In this document: positions 47,001 through 59,279 of the stretch, in pieces
Layout of the letters: each line of letters begins with the position of its first letter
Position numbering within the stretch: position 1 is the first letter of the stretch
Origin: Quercus robur
Taxonomy: Eukaryota > Streptophyta > Magnoliopsida > Fagales > Fagaceae
Reading direction: 5' to 3'
DNA length: 64,000 nt
Assembly: GCF_932294415.1 (NCBI RefSeq)
Contig: NC_065542.1
Coordinates: 2,683,501 to 2,747,500, forward strand
Translations under genes and position numbers: made by a program
The notes under the pieces: generated by a model
What the model was told of the DNA's origin: nothing
What the model saw: the letters and a program-made list of their open reading frames with translations, nothing else
The model's database searches: none

Positions 47001-47276
47001 ACCTTGTGGTGTTCACTTGGTTGATCAAGCCATGGTTTGTTTATTAACTCCATCTTTGCTTGATCACATTCTGCCTGTTTCATATGCATTTATATTTTTC
47101 TGCTTACAATGATCATGGTGTATTGTTGTGTTTCAGGAGTTTATGTTCATATGATTCAAGTGCTTCACAGCTTCTAGAGTTAGGTGTGAGTGAGTTTTGT
47201 TCAACTGTTCCCAACTCACATGTTAAGTCTAGAGTCTGTTTTAGGGTTTTGTCACGGAATAGCCAAAGGGGGAGAT
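44032..47276. other. Interior of the 41835-48386 element without recognised pol
   Basis: Much of this matches 59280-61736 of the related element. It has several GGGGGAG runs (about 46074, 46147, 46180 and 46219), a further CGCG-motif cluster (45200-45290), and an 82-bp tandem duplication (46229-46392). Confidence 0.6.
46229..46392. repeat. 82-bp tandem duplication
   Basis: Units 46229-46310 and 46311-46392 start GACATTGTGTTAACT and are nearly identical. Confidence 0.85.
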
Positions 47277-48386
47277 TGTAAGGTTGAATTTATTCAACCA
47301 TCTAATTGGCTTTATTCCGTGCCAAATTTGCTTGTAATTCAGCATTTAGTAACCCTGTATTTAGGTGGGTTTGTTGTAAGGGTAGTGAGTGAGATAGAGT
47401 GAAGTTTGCTCAAGAGTGTGCAAGAAAACAGAGTGTCGCGGCTGGGACTCGCGGGTGGACTCGCGGCTGCAAGTCGCCAGAAGCTGCACACGTGCCAAGC
47501 ATGCTGGAAGATGAACAGTCATGCTAGCTGGAGCACTACAGGACAAAACAGGACAACTGGCCATACGGTTAACTCGCGACTGGATCTCGCGACTTGGTCA
47601 AGCCGCGAGGTCAAGCCGCGAGCCACCCCTGTTTTGGAAAAACCTGACGTTTCACATTCCTCTTCACTCCAGTATAAATACCCTTTTAACCCACGATTGA
47701 AAGAGAGCTTCCAGAGAGAATTTTGAGAGAGAAACCCTAAAGAAAAACAAGATTGTTTCACATACAATCCCTACCTTAGAGTCTCATCAAAATCCCTCAC
47801 TCTCTTCCTCTCCATTGTCAAATCCTTGAGAGGCATTATACCAGACCTGGTTCTCACCATTATCATCTCTGTGAGACAGTCGTTTGGAGTTCTGGGAAGC
47901 AGTTAGGAAGGAGCCAATCTTCATTGGTTGATGCTACGGTGTAGTAGCGGAATCCGGAAAGCTAGAAAAGAAAAAGGTTCGGCGCAACCTCGTTGGAGCA
48001 AGAAGCTTGGAGGGCTTAGGTGCACTGGGTAGATTAGGCTTGGAGGGTCTATTGCTGTCCTTGTATCCCAACTGTATTTTCTAGTGGATTGATTACCGCT
48101 TGGAGGGCGGCGGAGAGGTTTTTCGCCGAGGTCTTCGGTTTCCTCTTCGATAACACATCGGGTGTTATCTTTGTGTTTGCATCTTCCTTCCTCTCTATCT
48201 CTGCCTTTATATTATCTGCTGTGATTTTATTATGTTATGGCTTAGATAGTTTTTATCCTATTTCACATTATAGCATATGTTAAGTTTCCGCACACTTGTT
48301 GTTTAACATATTGCTTGTGTTGGTTAAGTTATTTTTTGGGGGTCTAAACGTTCAAAAGTGTATTGGTACACGTTTTTGAACTTTCA
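47277..48386 (+). repeat. 3' LTR of the 41835-48386 element
   Basis: It is the partner of 41835-42932 and carries an extra 12-14-bp CGCG-containing segment (GCTGGGACTCGCGG near 47440). Confidence 0.9.
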
Positions 48387-48391
48387 TTAAC

Positions 48392-49120
48392 TTTTGCCAA
48401 GTTATGTTTTGGATTCAAGTTTGGCATGCCAATTTCATAAAGATTTAATTTTGGCTCTTCATTATTTTGGTTATAAAAAAAATTATCAAACCAACTTATC
48501 CATTTTATTCCCATTTCCAAACCAATTGTTTACATAATTTAATTTGAAGAAGTATAGGTTTGAGGAGTTTTTCATTGATATTAGGGTGCTTTTGAATGAT
48601 TTTAATCAAAGAGAAACATAACACACCTTTGGGCCTCAACTAAAAAAAGTAAAAGCTTGGGTTTGTGTTGGCACAAAGGTATAAATCATTAAATTCTATT
48701 TTTAATTAATAGAAACCAATACCTTCTCTTCACTCATTTACCTAGTATACAAAGCTTTTTCAATTGTCTACTTTGAAAATTTTGAGTATTGCCATTATTA
48801 TTAATATTTTGTACTCAAGCAACCTCAAAGGGTCTTAAACATTTATATTTAGCATGTTTAACTTAAAATATTCCAATGAGGTTTCTCTCAGCAATCAAGC
48901 ATGAAATGAGATGCTTAATTTTTTGCTCGATCAATATATCTCTTGATGAAATAGATTTTGGATTTAGTGGATCCAATATCATTGCTAACCTAAAAAAGTT
49001 AGTGGACTAATTCATGAAACCATATCTCCCAAGTATCTTTGCCTAATATTTTTCTTTCTCCCCTAGCGTTTTATAATTGGTTTGGACCATCATTTTATTA
49101 TTTTCTATCTTCTTTGCAAG
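48392..49120. other. Resumed TNL3 intron 1
   Basis: This matches TNL1 intron 1 in patches, including CCAAACCAATTGTTTACAT and TTTGAGGAGTTT. It confirms that the distant TIR and NB-ARC exons belong to one gene. Confidence 0.75.
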
Positions 49121-50215
49121 CATGAGTCTGAAATTATCCAAGACATTGTGTAAGGAATTATGGAGAAATTGAGTTCTAAATCCTCAAGCATTTACGAAAA
49201 TTTGATAGGAATAAATTCTATGGTGGCAGAATTGATCCCTTCGTATGTAGGTTTTCAGAACGATATTTACATGATGGGGATTTGTGGTATGGGGGGTCTG
49301 GGAAAAACAACTCTTGCTAGTGCTATATATTACGAGTATTCAAATTATTTTGAAGGTTCTAGTTATATTGCCAATGTTAGGGAAAAATCAGAAAAAGGTA
49401 AACTGCATAAATTACAACAACAATTGCTTGATAAAATTTTGGGGGGAAGTAAGAAAAAGATCAACAATGTTCAAGAAGGAGTTGAAGAAATCAATAGTAG
49501 TAGGCTACGTCATAAAAGAGTTCTACTTGTCCTAGATGATGTTAATCACAAGGACCAATTAGAAAATTTGGCTGGAAAGCGTGACTGGTTTGGATTGGGG
49601 AGTTGGATCATCATAACAACTAGAGATGAACACGTGTTGGTCCAACATGGAGTGCTTAAAATATATAAGCCTAATGGATTAGATGATGATGATGCCTCAA
49701 CACTTTTTTGTTCGAAAGCCTTCAAAAAAGAGCAACCTGAAGAAGGCTATATGCAGCTCTCCCAGAAAGTTGTAGAATATGCTACTGGCCTTCCATTAGC
49801 TCTTGTTACTTTGGGTTCCTTTTTGGTTGGAAGAACAGTAAAAGAGTGGCAAAGTGCATTGGATAGTTCTAAAAATATTAAAGGAAACATACATGATACA
49901 CTTAAAATAAGTTACGATGGACTAGAGGAAATGTGGAAGAAGATATTCTTAGATATTGCATGTTTCTTTGGAGGGTAGAAGAAAGATGAAGTAATACAAA
50001 TATTAGAGAATTGTGGTTTTGATGCAAGAATTGGTGTAAGTGTTCTTGTGGAAAGATCTCTCCTAACGGTGGATGACGAAGAATGTTTTGGGATGCATAA
50101 TCTACTATCAGAAATGGGTCAAAAAATTATTCGTTTTGAATCAAGTGGAAAGCTTGGAAAGCAAAGTCGGTTGTGGCTTGTTGAGGACTTGCTTCATGTA
50201 TTGGAAAATGATATG

Positions 50216-51351
50216 GCAAGAAAAAAGACAAAGCTATAGTTTTATTTCAATGAATAATATTGAGTTGGTATAGTAAAATAATTTTGTTCAATAAGTATTT
50301 ATGTAATGAAATCAAGAATAAAACATTCATTTACCAATTACCATGCTAATATATTGTCAATGATGATCTCTTATATTTTGAAAACATGTATTATCTCTTT
50401 GTAATTGTTTATGAAATTAAATTTATTTTTCATGATGTAATGAACTAATTATTCATCTCTTGGTTACTACCTAGAACAAAAAGGATATCTTAACATTTTT
50501 TTTAATATGAAAAAAATCATTCTATAGGCTTTATTTTCTTTTTCCGTCAGTTTAAAAGTAATGTTGTGATTTCCTTCCTCCCCCCCCCCCCCCCCCTTTG
50601 GTCTTGAATTTCTAAAAGGTAGAAGTGCACCTTTCAAGTTTTAATGTATGAATTTTAAACAGATTAATAAAAAAAAAGATGTAATACAATCTATTAATAG
50701 GCCTTTAGATGTAGTACATTTTACTATCAACATATGGTGTTCTACTACGATCTATTAGTTACTAATGGGACTCTTTAGAATCCGTTTGGGTTAGTTTTAT
50801 GAAAATTTATGTTTTGAAAACTTTAGAAGTTGTGTTTAGAAAATGTGTTTTTCAAAATGAAATTAAGTGTTTGGTAAAATATCTACAAACTATTATTGAT
50901 ATGAAAAATTGTAGCGTGAACAATTTTCTAGTGATTTCCATGAGCTGCTATTTGAAAATGCAACTTTTCTTCTATTATAAAAGTATAATTTTCCTAAAAA
51001 TGCGAAACCAAACACCAATCTTATTGCACTTTCATTTAAATTTCTCTTTTTCTCTACAAAATCGCAATGCCCAATGGTATATAATTTGATGTACATTTTA
51101 CTATTTTAAAATATTAAATTTGCGGTTGGGCCCAGCATTTTTGAGGGCCGTTAAAAGAAATATATATTTTAGAGAGTTTTATATATGGAAAACTTAGGGA
51201 GTAGATTTTTTTTTTATTTTTTTATTTTTTTTTATTTTATATAATCTCCTTTACAGCTTTAAAAACGGTATAACAGTTGAATAATTTTAGTATTCTTGTC
51301 CTTTGATTGTGCAAACTGCAAATCACCAAGCCTTTGCTTTTGAAATCTTAG
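50216..51351. other. TNL3 intron 2
   Basis: GC...AG borders. It contains a poly-C run (50580-50597) and no gene. TNL1 intron 2 is 798 bp, so this one is about 340 bp longer. Confidence 0.6.
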
Positions 51352-53026
51352 GCAACAGAAGCAATTCAAGCCATAGTCGTTGGATACAAGGAAAATGATT
51401 TTAACTTTGAAGAATTTCCTAAAGTGTTATCATCAAAGATGTCTAATCTTAGATTGATGATAATTGAGGAGACAGACTACTACTATGACCGAGGAGATCT
51501 TGCTGTTCCTAATAACCAAAGACAACTTTTTGTTCCTAATCAACTAAGGCATCATTCATGGGACTACTGTCCTTTAAAATGTTTGTCATCCACAAAGAAG
51601 CTTGTTCAACTTGACTTGAAGTACAGCAGAATTGAATATCTTTGGGAAGGAGTAATGGTAATTTTGTTCCTTTTAACTGCCTTTCTATTGCTTTTTATTA
51701 TCTCTCTTTTTTTAAGTGTAGCTACAAATACTAATTTCTACGTTTAACGAAAACTCTTTTTACTTTTTTGGTAACAGCGTTCAGTCAACTTAAAGTTCAT
51801 TAATCTTTGGTGTTACAAAAACCTTATCAAGACACCTGACTTTTCAAGTGTTCTGATGCTTGAGGAACTAGACCTTTATGGGTGCAATAGCTTGGTAGAG
51901 ATCCACCCGTCTATTGGACAACTCAGCAAGCTCAGGCGTTTATGTTTGGAAGGCTGCAAATCTCTTACCGATCTTCCCTGCATGTCTGCTGTAATGCAGT
52001 CCCTTACGGTTATTAATCTTTCTCGTTACTTTAAACTCAGTTCGTTTCCGAAATTTACGGGAATTATGAAAAGCCTATCGGAATTCAATTTACGTTGGAC
52101 TATTATTAAGAAAGTACCACCCTCATCGATCAAGTGTTTGATTGCCCTTACTTTCTTAAATCTAAATGAAACATATCTTGAATGTCTTCCAAGCAACATG
52201 AATAATTTGAGGTCTCTTCACACACTCAATCTTACCAATTGCGAAAAACTAAAATCGTTAAGGCTTCCATCAACTGTAAGATGTATAAGTGTGGAAGGGT
52301 GTGATTCCTTAAAATGGTTACCAACACGGGTCAAACTGAGTTTCTGGTCACAACCTCTCTCCCAATGGCTTCCGTATGATGAGAGGCGCAGTCCAAAGGA
52401 ATTTACAATATTGTTCCATTTCCTACAGGTAATCTCTTCTCTCTCTCTCTTGAATTGTTAAATAATAACAGTTAACAATAGTTGTGTTTTGGGTACAAGT
52501 ACAGGGACTCCTTTGTCGTAAAACCGTTTACGGAACTTCTTCCAAAGGGAAAGAGGATGGATCTCTAATTGAGTTTCAGATAATTATGCCGTCATGTTTA
52601 ACTAAAATAGTGGAGAATTCAATAAGCATAGAGCTGCCTTCAAATTGGTATAATAGTAAATGGATAGGATTAGCTCTCTTGGGATCAGTATCACTTATAT
52701 CGACATATGCTATTAGTTTTCGTGAGGTAGCCGTTGGTAAAATGCCTCAAAATCACTGTGCCTTTGAACTTGTTACTACCCGAATGAATGTTAAGGTCGA
52801 CACTGAAACTCTATTCAATAATTACCTATTGTATTTGTCTCGCGATGAGTGGTTTGCTACTGTTGGGAATGGTGAATGCAGTCAGATTAGGGTTATATTT
52901 AATTGCCATAAGCTGGATGCTGAATTTGAGGTCAGTTTGGTATACGAGAAAGATGTGGACGAGTTCAACCAAACAAATGTACAATGTTTGATTGCAAGGT
53001 TTGGGGATGTATCCATCTATAAATAA

Positions 53027-53981
53027 ACTGGTAATGAACATCTCAACCATCCTTCCCATTAATGTCCAATCTTTTTCTAACTTATTTTCTTTCTAACTAT
53101 ACATTTGGTTTTGTCATTGGCAAGTAAGTCTCGTCTTTTTTCTTTTTCTTCTTTTGGCTCACCATGCGCAAGCAATCCCAATCACCCTGTACTTTCTGAG
53201 TTCCTAAAAATTAAACTTAAATTTTGCCACATGAGTTAATTGCCAATTGTCTAAGCCTCTATATCATCATCACTTACAAGAATATGATCTAGATAGGAAA
53301 TACATTCTCAAGCTTCACCCATCACATTTCTCTATGGATTTTGCTAATGTAGATCTTTCAATCCTAATTTGGTATCCTATTTGTAACTATCAAATATTAT
53401 GCTATTTTACATATTCATTTTGTATTGGCAAATGCAATACATCTTTTCCTAATAAATATTTGAAATGTAAAAGCTAGAGACTGTAAAGTATTTGCTTCCT
53501 TACCATGTATATTCTTTGTAATAATTGGTGTCATGCCTAACAAAACCTGTAGGAAGCAAACTCCAATTACACTCATTAGTAATGAGTGAATTATTATTAT
53601 TATTATATTATCATACTAACTCAGGTTTTCACATATATGCAATTGGGGATGATGATGGGGATGATGATGATGATGAGGATGAGGATGAACGTTATAAATT
53701 TTATGAAATTTTATAAGGTAGATGGTTCAATCCTATTATGGCATCCCATTTGTAAGTGTTCAAGTATTATGCTAATTTTCATATTCACCTTGTTTAGTGC
53801 TGGCAAAAGCAAGAGAAATTTTCATCATAAATTTTTGAAACGTAAAAACTAGAGATTGTATAGTTACTATAGTACTTCCTTCTCTACCATGTCTATACTT
53901 CATATAATCATTGGTGCTATGCCTTCTAGAAATGGCAAGGAGGAACTCCAATTATCCTGATTATTCATGAGTTAAATATTA
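53027..53981. repeat. TNL3 3' flank, duplicated blocks C1 and C2
   Basis: 53280-53560 and 53720-53960 both match the B1 and B2 flanks at 21330 and 23830. GATGRTGATGATG simple sequence lies at 53648-53690. Confidence 0.6.
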
Positions 53982-54348
53982 GGGTAAATTACAATTTATC
54001 TACTTGTGGTTTAACCGAAATTTAAGTTACCTACATATGGTTTGAAATTTAACACTTTAGCCACCAGAGGTTTACCAAAATTTAAGTTGCATACCTGTGG
54101 TTTGAAATTCCATGATGCAAGTGTTTCGCTCGATTCTTTTTGATCTTGTATTTTTATATTTTTTGTGTTTTTTGAGGATAGAGACATAAAAGTGAAGTGA
54201 AATTACATATTTAACTATATTTTTAATATAAGTGGGTTACAAAACTTTAAGTAAACTAACCTCAGGTGGGTAAAGTGTCAGATTTCAAACCATAAGTAGG
54301 CAACTTAAATTTTGGCCAAACCACAGGTAGGTAAGTTGTAATTTGCCC
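53982..54348. mobile_element. MULE-type MITE with long inverted repeats
   Basis: A perfect 9-bp target duplication TAAATATTA (53973-53981 and 54349-54357) and ends GGGTAAATTACAA / TTGTAATTTGCCC flank about 120-bp inverted arms. The arms repeat the theme CTACxTGTGGTTT and AAATTTAAGTTGC. Nine-base duplications are typical of Mutator-like elements. The 367-bp element has no coding capacity. Confidence 0.85.
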
Positions 54349-54357
54349 TAAATATTA

Positions 54358-55213
54358 TTATTATTATTATTATTTTTAATTATAGTACCATACTAACTCA
54401 TGTTTTCACATATATGTAGGTGATAACAATTTAGGTCTCTAGAAGATGACGCTCATGTCTTACTTATACTTTAACTGGCTACTAAATAGTGAAGATTTTC
54501 TTAGCTTGAATTTCAGTTGAGGCTACTGCTACTGGATGTGCATAAGCATTTCAGTCAATATGACTATTTTTTTTTTAGTTGAAAATCCATGTATGTTGTA
54601 TTGAATTTGTAAATGGTTTTGGTTATAATGATTTGGAAATGTATTCAAGTGACATATCCTTGTATCTTGTTTTATAATGACGGTAGAATATGGTCTTTTC
54701 TTTTCTTTTTTAAAGGGGTTTTAGTTTGTACCAGTTATAATGATTTCTACAGGATGACGTTCAATTGAGCCTGCTGTTATTGGATGGTATACAAGTTATA
54801 CTTTCAGTTAACTTTGCACAATTCTCGTGTAGTGATTTTGATTTAATGTCTATGAAAGCACGAGTTGTGAATTTTATAGATGTTTAGAAGCTACTACTTT
54901 TTATCAATCACGTTGTACGATTAGCTAAGCATTAATGCGATCTTCATTCTAGAATGTATCCTTGCAATTAAAAAGTCAACAAACACTGTTGGAAGCTTCG
55001 AACAAGTTGATAGTTAATGAAATCTTCTTTGATTTTTTCAGGGATTTGTCTAGTTTATAATTATGGCCAAACCACGATATTGTTAATATCTTTCTTCAAA
55101 ATTAATTAGCATATCAGGCCAATGTAGAAGCTGACGTTGCTAAAGGAATCTGCTGACAACATATAAAAGCTAATGTCAATCTTGGAGCATATTATGGAAT
55201 GTGGATAATGATT
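54358..55213 (+). pseudogene. TNL3 flank with MATE transporter exon relic (copy 4)
   Basis: Flank sequence as in B2 leads to GTTGCTAAAGGAATCTGC (about 55135) and AATCTTGGAGCATATTATGG (about 55174), matching the VARG... and NLGAYY segments of the better copy at 25015. It has a stop and a shifted frame, and is cut by the Copia-type insertion at 55219. Confidence 0.55.
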
Positions 55214-55218
55214 AAAAT

Positions 55219-56317
55219 TGTAAGGTTGAATTTTATCAACCATCTTGTTGGTTTTATTTCATGCTAAATTTGCTTGTATTTTAGCAATTAGTAACCTTGT
55301 ATTTAGGTGGGAATCATGTAAGGGTAGTGAGTGAGAGAGTGTGAAGAAATGCTCAAGATTGTACAAGGATGCAGAGACTCGCAGCTGGAACTCGCGGGTG
55401 ACTCGCAATTGGCAAGCCGCCAAAGCTGGCACACGTGTGAAGCATGCAAGGGAGCTGAAGATTCATGCCAGCTGTTGCATTACAGGACAAAAGTCCCAGG
55501 CTGGCCATGCCGTTAGCTCGCGGCTTGAACTCGCAACTCAGCCCAGTCGCGAGGCCAAGTCGCCAGACCACCCTATTTGGGAAAAACTGACTTTTCACAT
55601 TCCTTCTCACCCTACTATATATAGACCCTTATACCCACAAAATGGAGAGAGCTTCCAGAGAGAATTTTGAGAGAGAAACCCTAGAGAAAAACAAGATTGA
55701 TTCATCCACAATCTTCACATAGAGACTCTTCAAATTCCTCTACTCTCTTCCTCTCCATTGTCAAATCCTTGAGAGGTTCATTACCAAAACCTTTTCTCAC
55801 CATACCCACATCTGTGAGAAGACCATTTGGTGTTTGGGAAGCAGTTAGGAAGGGACCAATTTCATATTGGTTGATGCTATGGTTTATAGCAGAATCCGGT
55901 AAGCTAAAGAAGAAATAGGTTTGGCATAACCTCGTTGGAGTAGGAGCTTGGAGGGCTTAGGTACACTGGGTAGATTAGGCTTGGAGGGTCTTCTGCTGTT
56001 TATGTATTCCAACTACATTCTTTAGTGGATTATTTACTGCTTGGAGGGCGGCGGAGAGGTTTTATGCCGAGGGCTTCGATTTCCTCTTCGATAACACATC
56101 GTGTGTTGTCCTTGTGTTTGTATCTCTCTTCCCTTAATCTTTTCCATTTAATTTCTGTTGTGGATGTGATTTTATTTGGTTTAGATTGTTTATCAATTCT
56201 GTTTTAAGCTTATGTTCATATTCCGCACATTAATTGTTTGACATTAAGCTTAAATTGGTAATATGTAAATTGGGGGTCTAAACGTTCATAGTGTCCTATA
56301 CACTAATTGAACTTTCA
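55219..56317 (+). repeat. 5' LTR of the 55219-62835 element
   Basis: It is related to the LTRs of the 41835-48386 element (TGTAAGGTTGAATTTTATC start, CGCG motifs at about 55380-55570, TATATATAGACCC near 55615). Confidence 0.9.
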
Positions 56318-58439
56318 ATTGATATCAGAGCGGGTGCACTTGCTGTGGTTTAATTATCTAAGTGCGATCCTAGACCCCTTAGCTATGGATGAAGCCATGG
56401 AAAAGGCTATGCTGAATTGTGGTTTAAATGTTTGGGATAATGACTCGATGAGTATATTTGAAGGGTGCCTTAACAAAGAACTTCTAGAGTTATTAAAAAC
56501 AAAGAAACATGCTAGAATGTTTGTTCACATGCTGAAATTTTTAGAAAATGAGAATCACATTTTACACAATAGTCTATGTGAATCTAATTCGTTGGTTAAG
56601 AAGTATAAAAGAAGAAATAGAATATTGTGTGATAAGGTTGATAATCTGAAAAAGAAAATCCAATCTAGCAAGAGCATGGAAAATGAAGATAAGTTTCTAT
56701 TTGAAGGTCAAGAGTGCTTGTCCCATGCTTGCGTATTTGTGCACACCTCATTGAAGGTATTTAATTCATGTTTATGGTATCTTGATAGCGGCTGTTCTCG
56801 TCACATGATAGGGGATAAATCACTGTTTAAGTCTCTCAAAGAGAAGGTTGGTGACTATGTGACATTTGGTGATGGAAGTCATGCTCAAGTTCTTGGCAAA
56901 GGAATTGTTGAGATATTGGGATTACCTCTATTGAAGGATGTCTTGTTCATCAAAGGGCTGAAGGCGAATCTCTTAAGCATTACTCAAATATGTGATGAAG
57001 ACTTCCTTGTTCAATTCTCAAAGAAGGGGTGCATAATCATTGATGAAGAAGGGATTCAAGTCTTGAAGGGAAATAGGACTACCGACAATTGCTACGGAGT
57101 AATTCCTACAACACCAATATCTTGTAGAAGTGCTCGTGTTGACATGTTGAAACTTTGGCATCACAGATTTGGGCAAGCAAGTTTCAAACAAGTTGTTAAA
57201 GTATCTAAACTTGAAACTGTTGAGGGGCTTCCAAAGTTTGGAAAGGTAGAGAAGACGATTTGTGGTACATGCCAAATGGGAAAGCAAACAAAGGAAGTCA
57301 TCACAAGGTGAATGTGATTGCTACCTCACATTGTTTAGAGCTTCTTCATGTCGATTTAATGGAGCCTACAAGAACTGAAAGTTTAGGAGGAAGGTACATT
57401 ATGGTCATTGTTGATGATTTCTCAAGATACACTTGGGTTGAATTTTTTAGAGAAAAATTAGAAGCGTTGTGAGAAATTGAAAATTCTTTGCAAGAGACTA
57501 CAAAACTAGAAAGGGGTTCCTATTGTCAAGATAAGTAGTGATCATGGCAAGGAGTTTAAGAATGCAAGCTTTGAGTCGTTTTGTGAGAAGAATGGAATCA
57601 AAAAGGAATTTTCAGCTTCCAAAACTCCTTAACAAAATGGGGTGGTTAAGAGGAAGAATCGGGTGATTCAAGAAATGGCAAGAGTTATGCTATTTAACAA
57701 GCAAATTCCTCAAAAGTTTTGGGGAGAAGCTATGAACACCTCATGTCACATTGGCAATAGAATACATTTTCGAGCTAGAACAAAGAAGACCACATATGAA
57801 ATTTGGAATGAAAAGAAGCCAAAAGTGAAGTACTTCTGAGTATTCGGAAGCAAGTGTTACATTCTTAATGATCGTGAGAACCTTGGGAAGTTTGATGCGA
57901 AAAGTGATGAAGGCATCTTACTTGGGTATTCTACTAATAGCCGGGCATATAGAGTATTCAACAAGAAAACAAAGACGGTAATGGAGTCCATTAATGTGGA
58001 AGTTGATGATGCTATAACAAAGGTAGAGATGGTTGATGATGGAGAAGGGCCAAGCTCCAAAGAACTCACAACTGAAGGCGAGGCCCAAGATATTGAAGTT
58101 AAAGAACCTACACCAGAAAAGGAATCAACTCCTGTGAACTCAAAAATGGAAATAAGATCAATGTCTAGGACATCAAGTCCTCTCACTCCTCCAGAAGTTC
58201 ATTCTCCCATCTCTTGGAATGATGAAGTGTCTACCTCAAAGAAGCCATTATCAAGAGTGATCAAAAACCATCCGGGTAGTAACATCATTGGATCTTTAGA
58301 TGAAGGTCTCCGTCTTAGAAAGGGAAACTACTCTGCACTCATGACCATTGATCATGTAGAGTCTTCGAAGGACTTGAATTTGCTTATGCAAGAGCTTGGG
58401 GTGCATAGTGATGAAGAATCAATGGGAGTTGTTGAAGAA

Positions 58440-59026
58440 TCAGATGTTGAAAAAGATGAAAGCACAGCAGGTCTTCAAGAGAACTACAACTCACTCCTTG
58501 AGAAGTCGGGAGAGTATGCAAGGGTGGCCATGGCAGTCGTGAAGAAGATGAAGAAGGCAGAGGAGGACTATAAAAGTCTTCTAGTGCATTATAAGGAGGC
58601 CAAGTGTGAGATAGAGATGCTGAATGGTGAACTAACTGAAGCTTACACAAAGGTCAAATTTCTTGAGCTTGAAGTGGTTCAAGCAAATGCCAATATAGAG
58701 AGGGTCTCTACTAAGAAGCTTGATGAAGTCCTTTCCCAACAAAAATCATTCTTCGATAGAACCGGATTCTCCAAAGAAGTGAAGTTTGTGAAAGCCAAAG
58801 AATTGGTTGTAGTTGCCCCTACTGTGGAGAAGGCAAAGGTTGAAAAGAAGAAGATTGTGGCTGACCAAAGGGTGTTGAATAAGCCCCGGAACCAATCTGC
58901 AGTCAGGTCTGAAGCTAGAGGGACATCTCTTCCAAGATCACGAAGAGGTCCTAGAATGAACCATGTTTGCCATCACTGTAGACTTCAAGGACACACCCGA
59001 CCTAATTGTCATAAGTTAGAGCATTG
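58440..59026 (+). other. Gag-like coiled coil and CCHC knuckle downstream of integrase
   Basis: A Glu/Lys-rich helical region is followed by CHHCRLQGHTRPNC, which fits C-X2-C-X4-H-X4-C. It closely resembles the knuckles of the related element at 43620-43800. Its place after integrase is unusual for Copia elements. Confidence 0.65.
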
Positions 59027-59279
59027 AAGAATGCAACTAATCAAAGGTCAAGAGGACCAAGAAATGACAAGAGGACTTGGGTTGTTGAGTCATCAAGAGG
59101 TCGAAATGGTGATCCTGGAATGAGGGATGTGATGAGGATGATTGATGCATTCACCACCTATTTGGCAAGCTTCAACAAAAGGTTTGGAAGCCAAAACACT
59201 TGTACCCAATCCTCTAGGGATATCACCCCAAACGCACGTGCCGTATGGGTGAAGAAGGGTACTCATGCATAAGCATTAC

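Larger units (their letters stand above)
41835..48386 (+). mobile_element. Copia-type LTR retrotransposon, non-autonomous, gag-like only
   Basis: LTRs at 41835-42932 (1098 bp) and 47277-48386 (1110 bp) carry TG...CA ends and perfect TTAAC target duplications (41830-41834 and 48387-48391). A tRNA-Met type primer site TTGGTATCAGAGC follows the left LTR, and a purine tract AAAGGGGGAGAT precedes the right. The only coding part recognised is a gag-like region (43009-44031) with two CCHC knuckles. No protease, integrase or reverse transcriptase was seen. LTRs differ by roughly 2-3%, so it is young. The interior and LTRs are related to the 55219-62835 element. It lies in intron 1 of TNL3. Confidence 0.9.
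29922..53026 (+). pseudogene. TNL3: TIR-NB-ARC-LRR-C-JID gene, disrupted
   Basis: Exon positions match TNL1: 29922-30424 (TIR), about 49121-50215 (NB-ARC), 51352-51657, 51778-52428 (LRR) and 52505-53026 (C-JID). TIR is canonical (SFRGEDTR, FYNVDPSDVRKQTGTF, WCLDEL). NB-ARC keeps P-loop GMGGLGKTT, LLVLDDVN and GLPLAL, but the MHD motif reads MHN. In-frame stops occur at 49151 (TAA) and 49976 (TAG). The exon 2 acceptor region differs from TNL1. The intron 2 donor is GC (GGCAAG at 50215-50220) where TNL1 has GT. Intron 1 is 18.7 kb because of inserted transposons. A full receptor is unlikely. The TIR exon alone stays open through its donor to a stop at 30426, so a 168-residue TIR-only product is conceivable. 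Confidence 0.8.
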
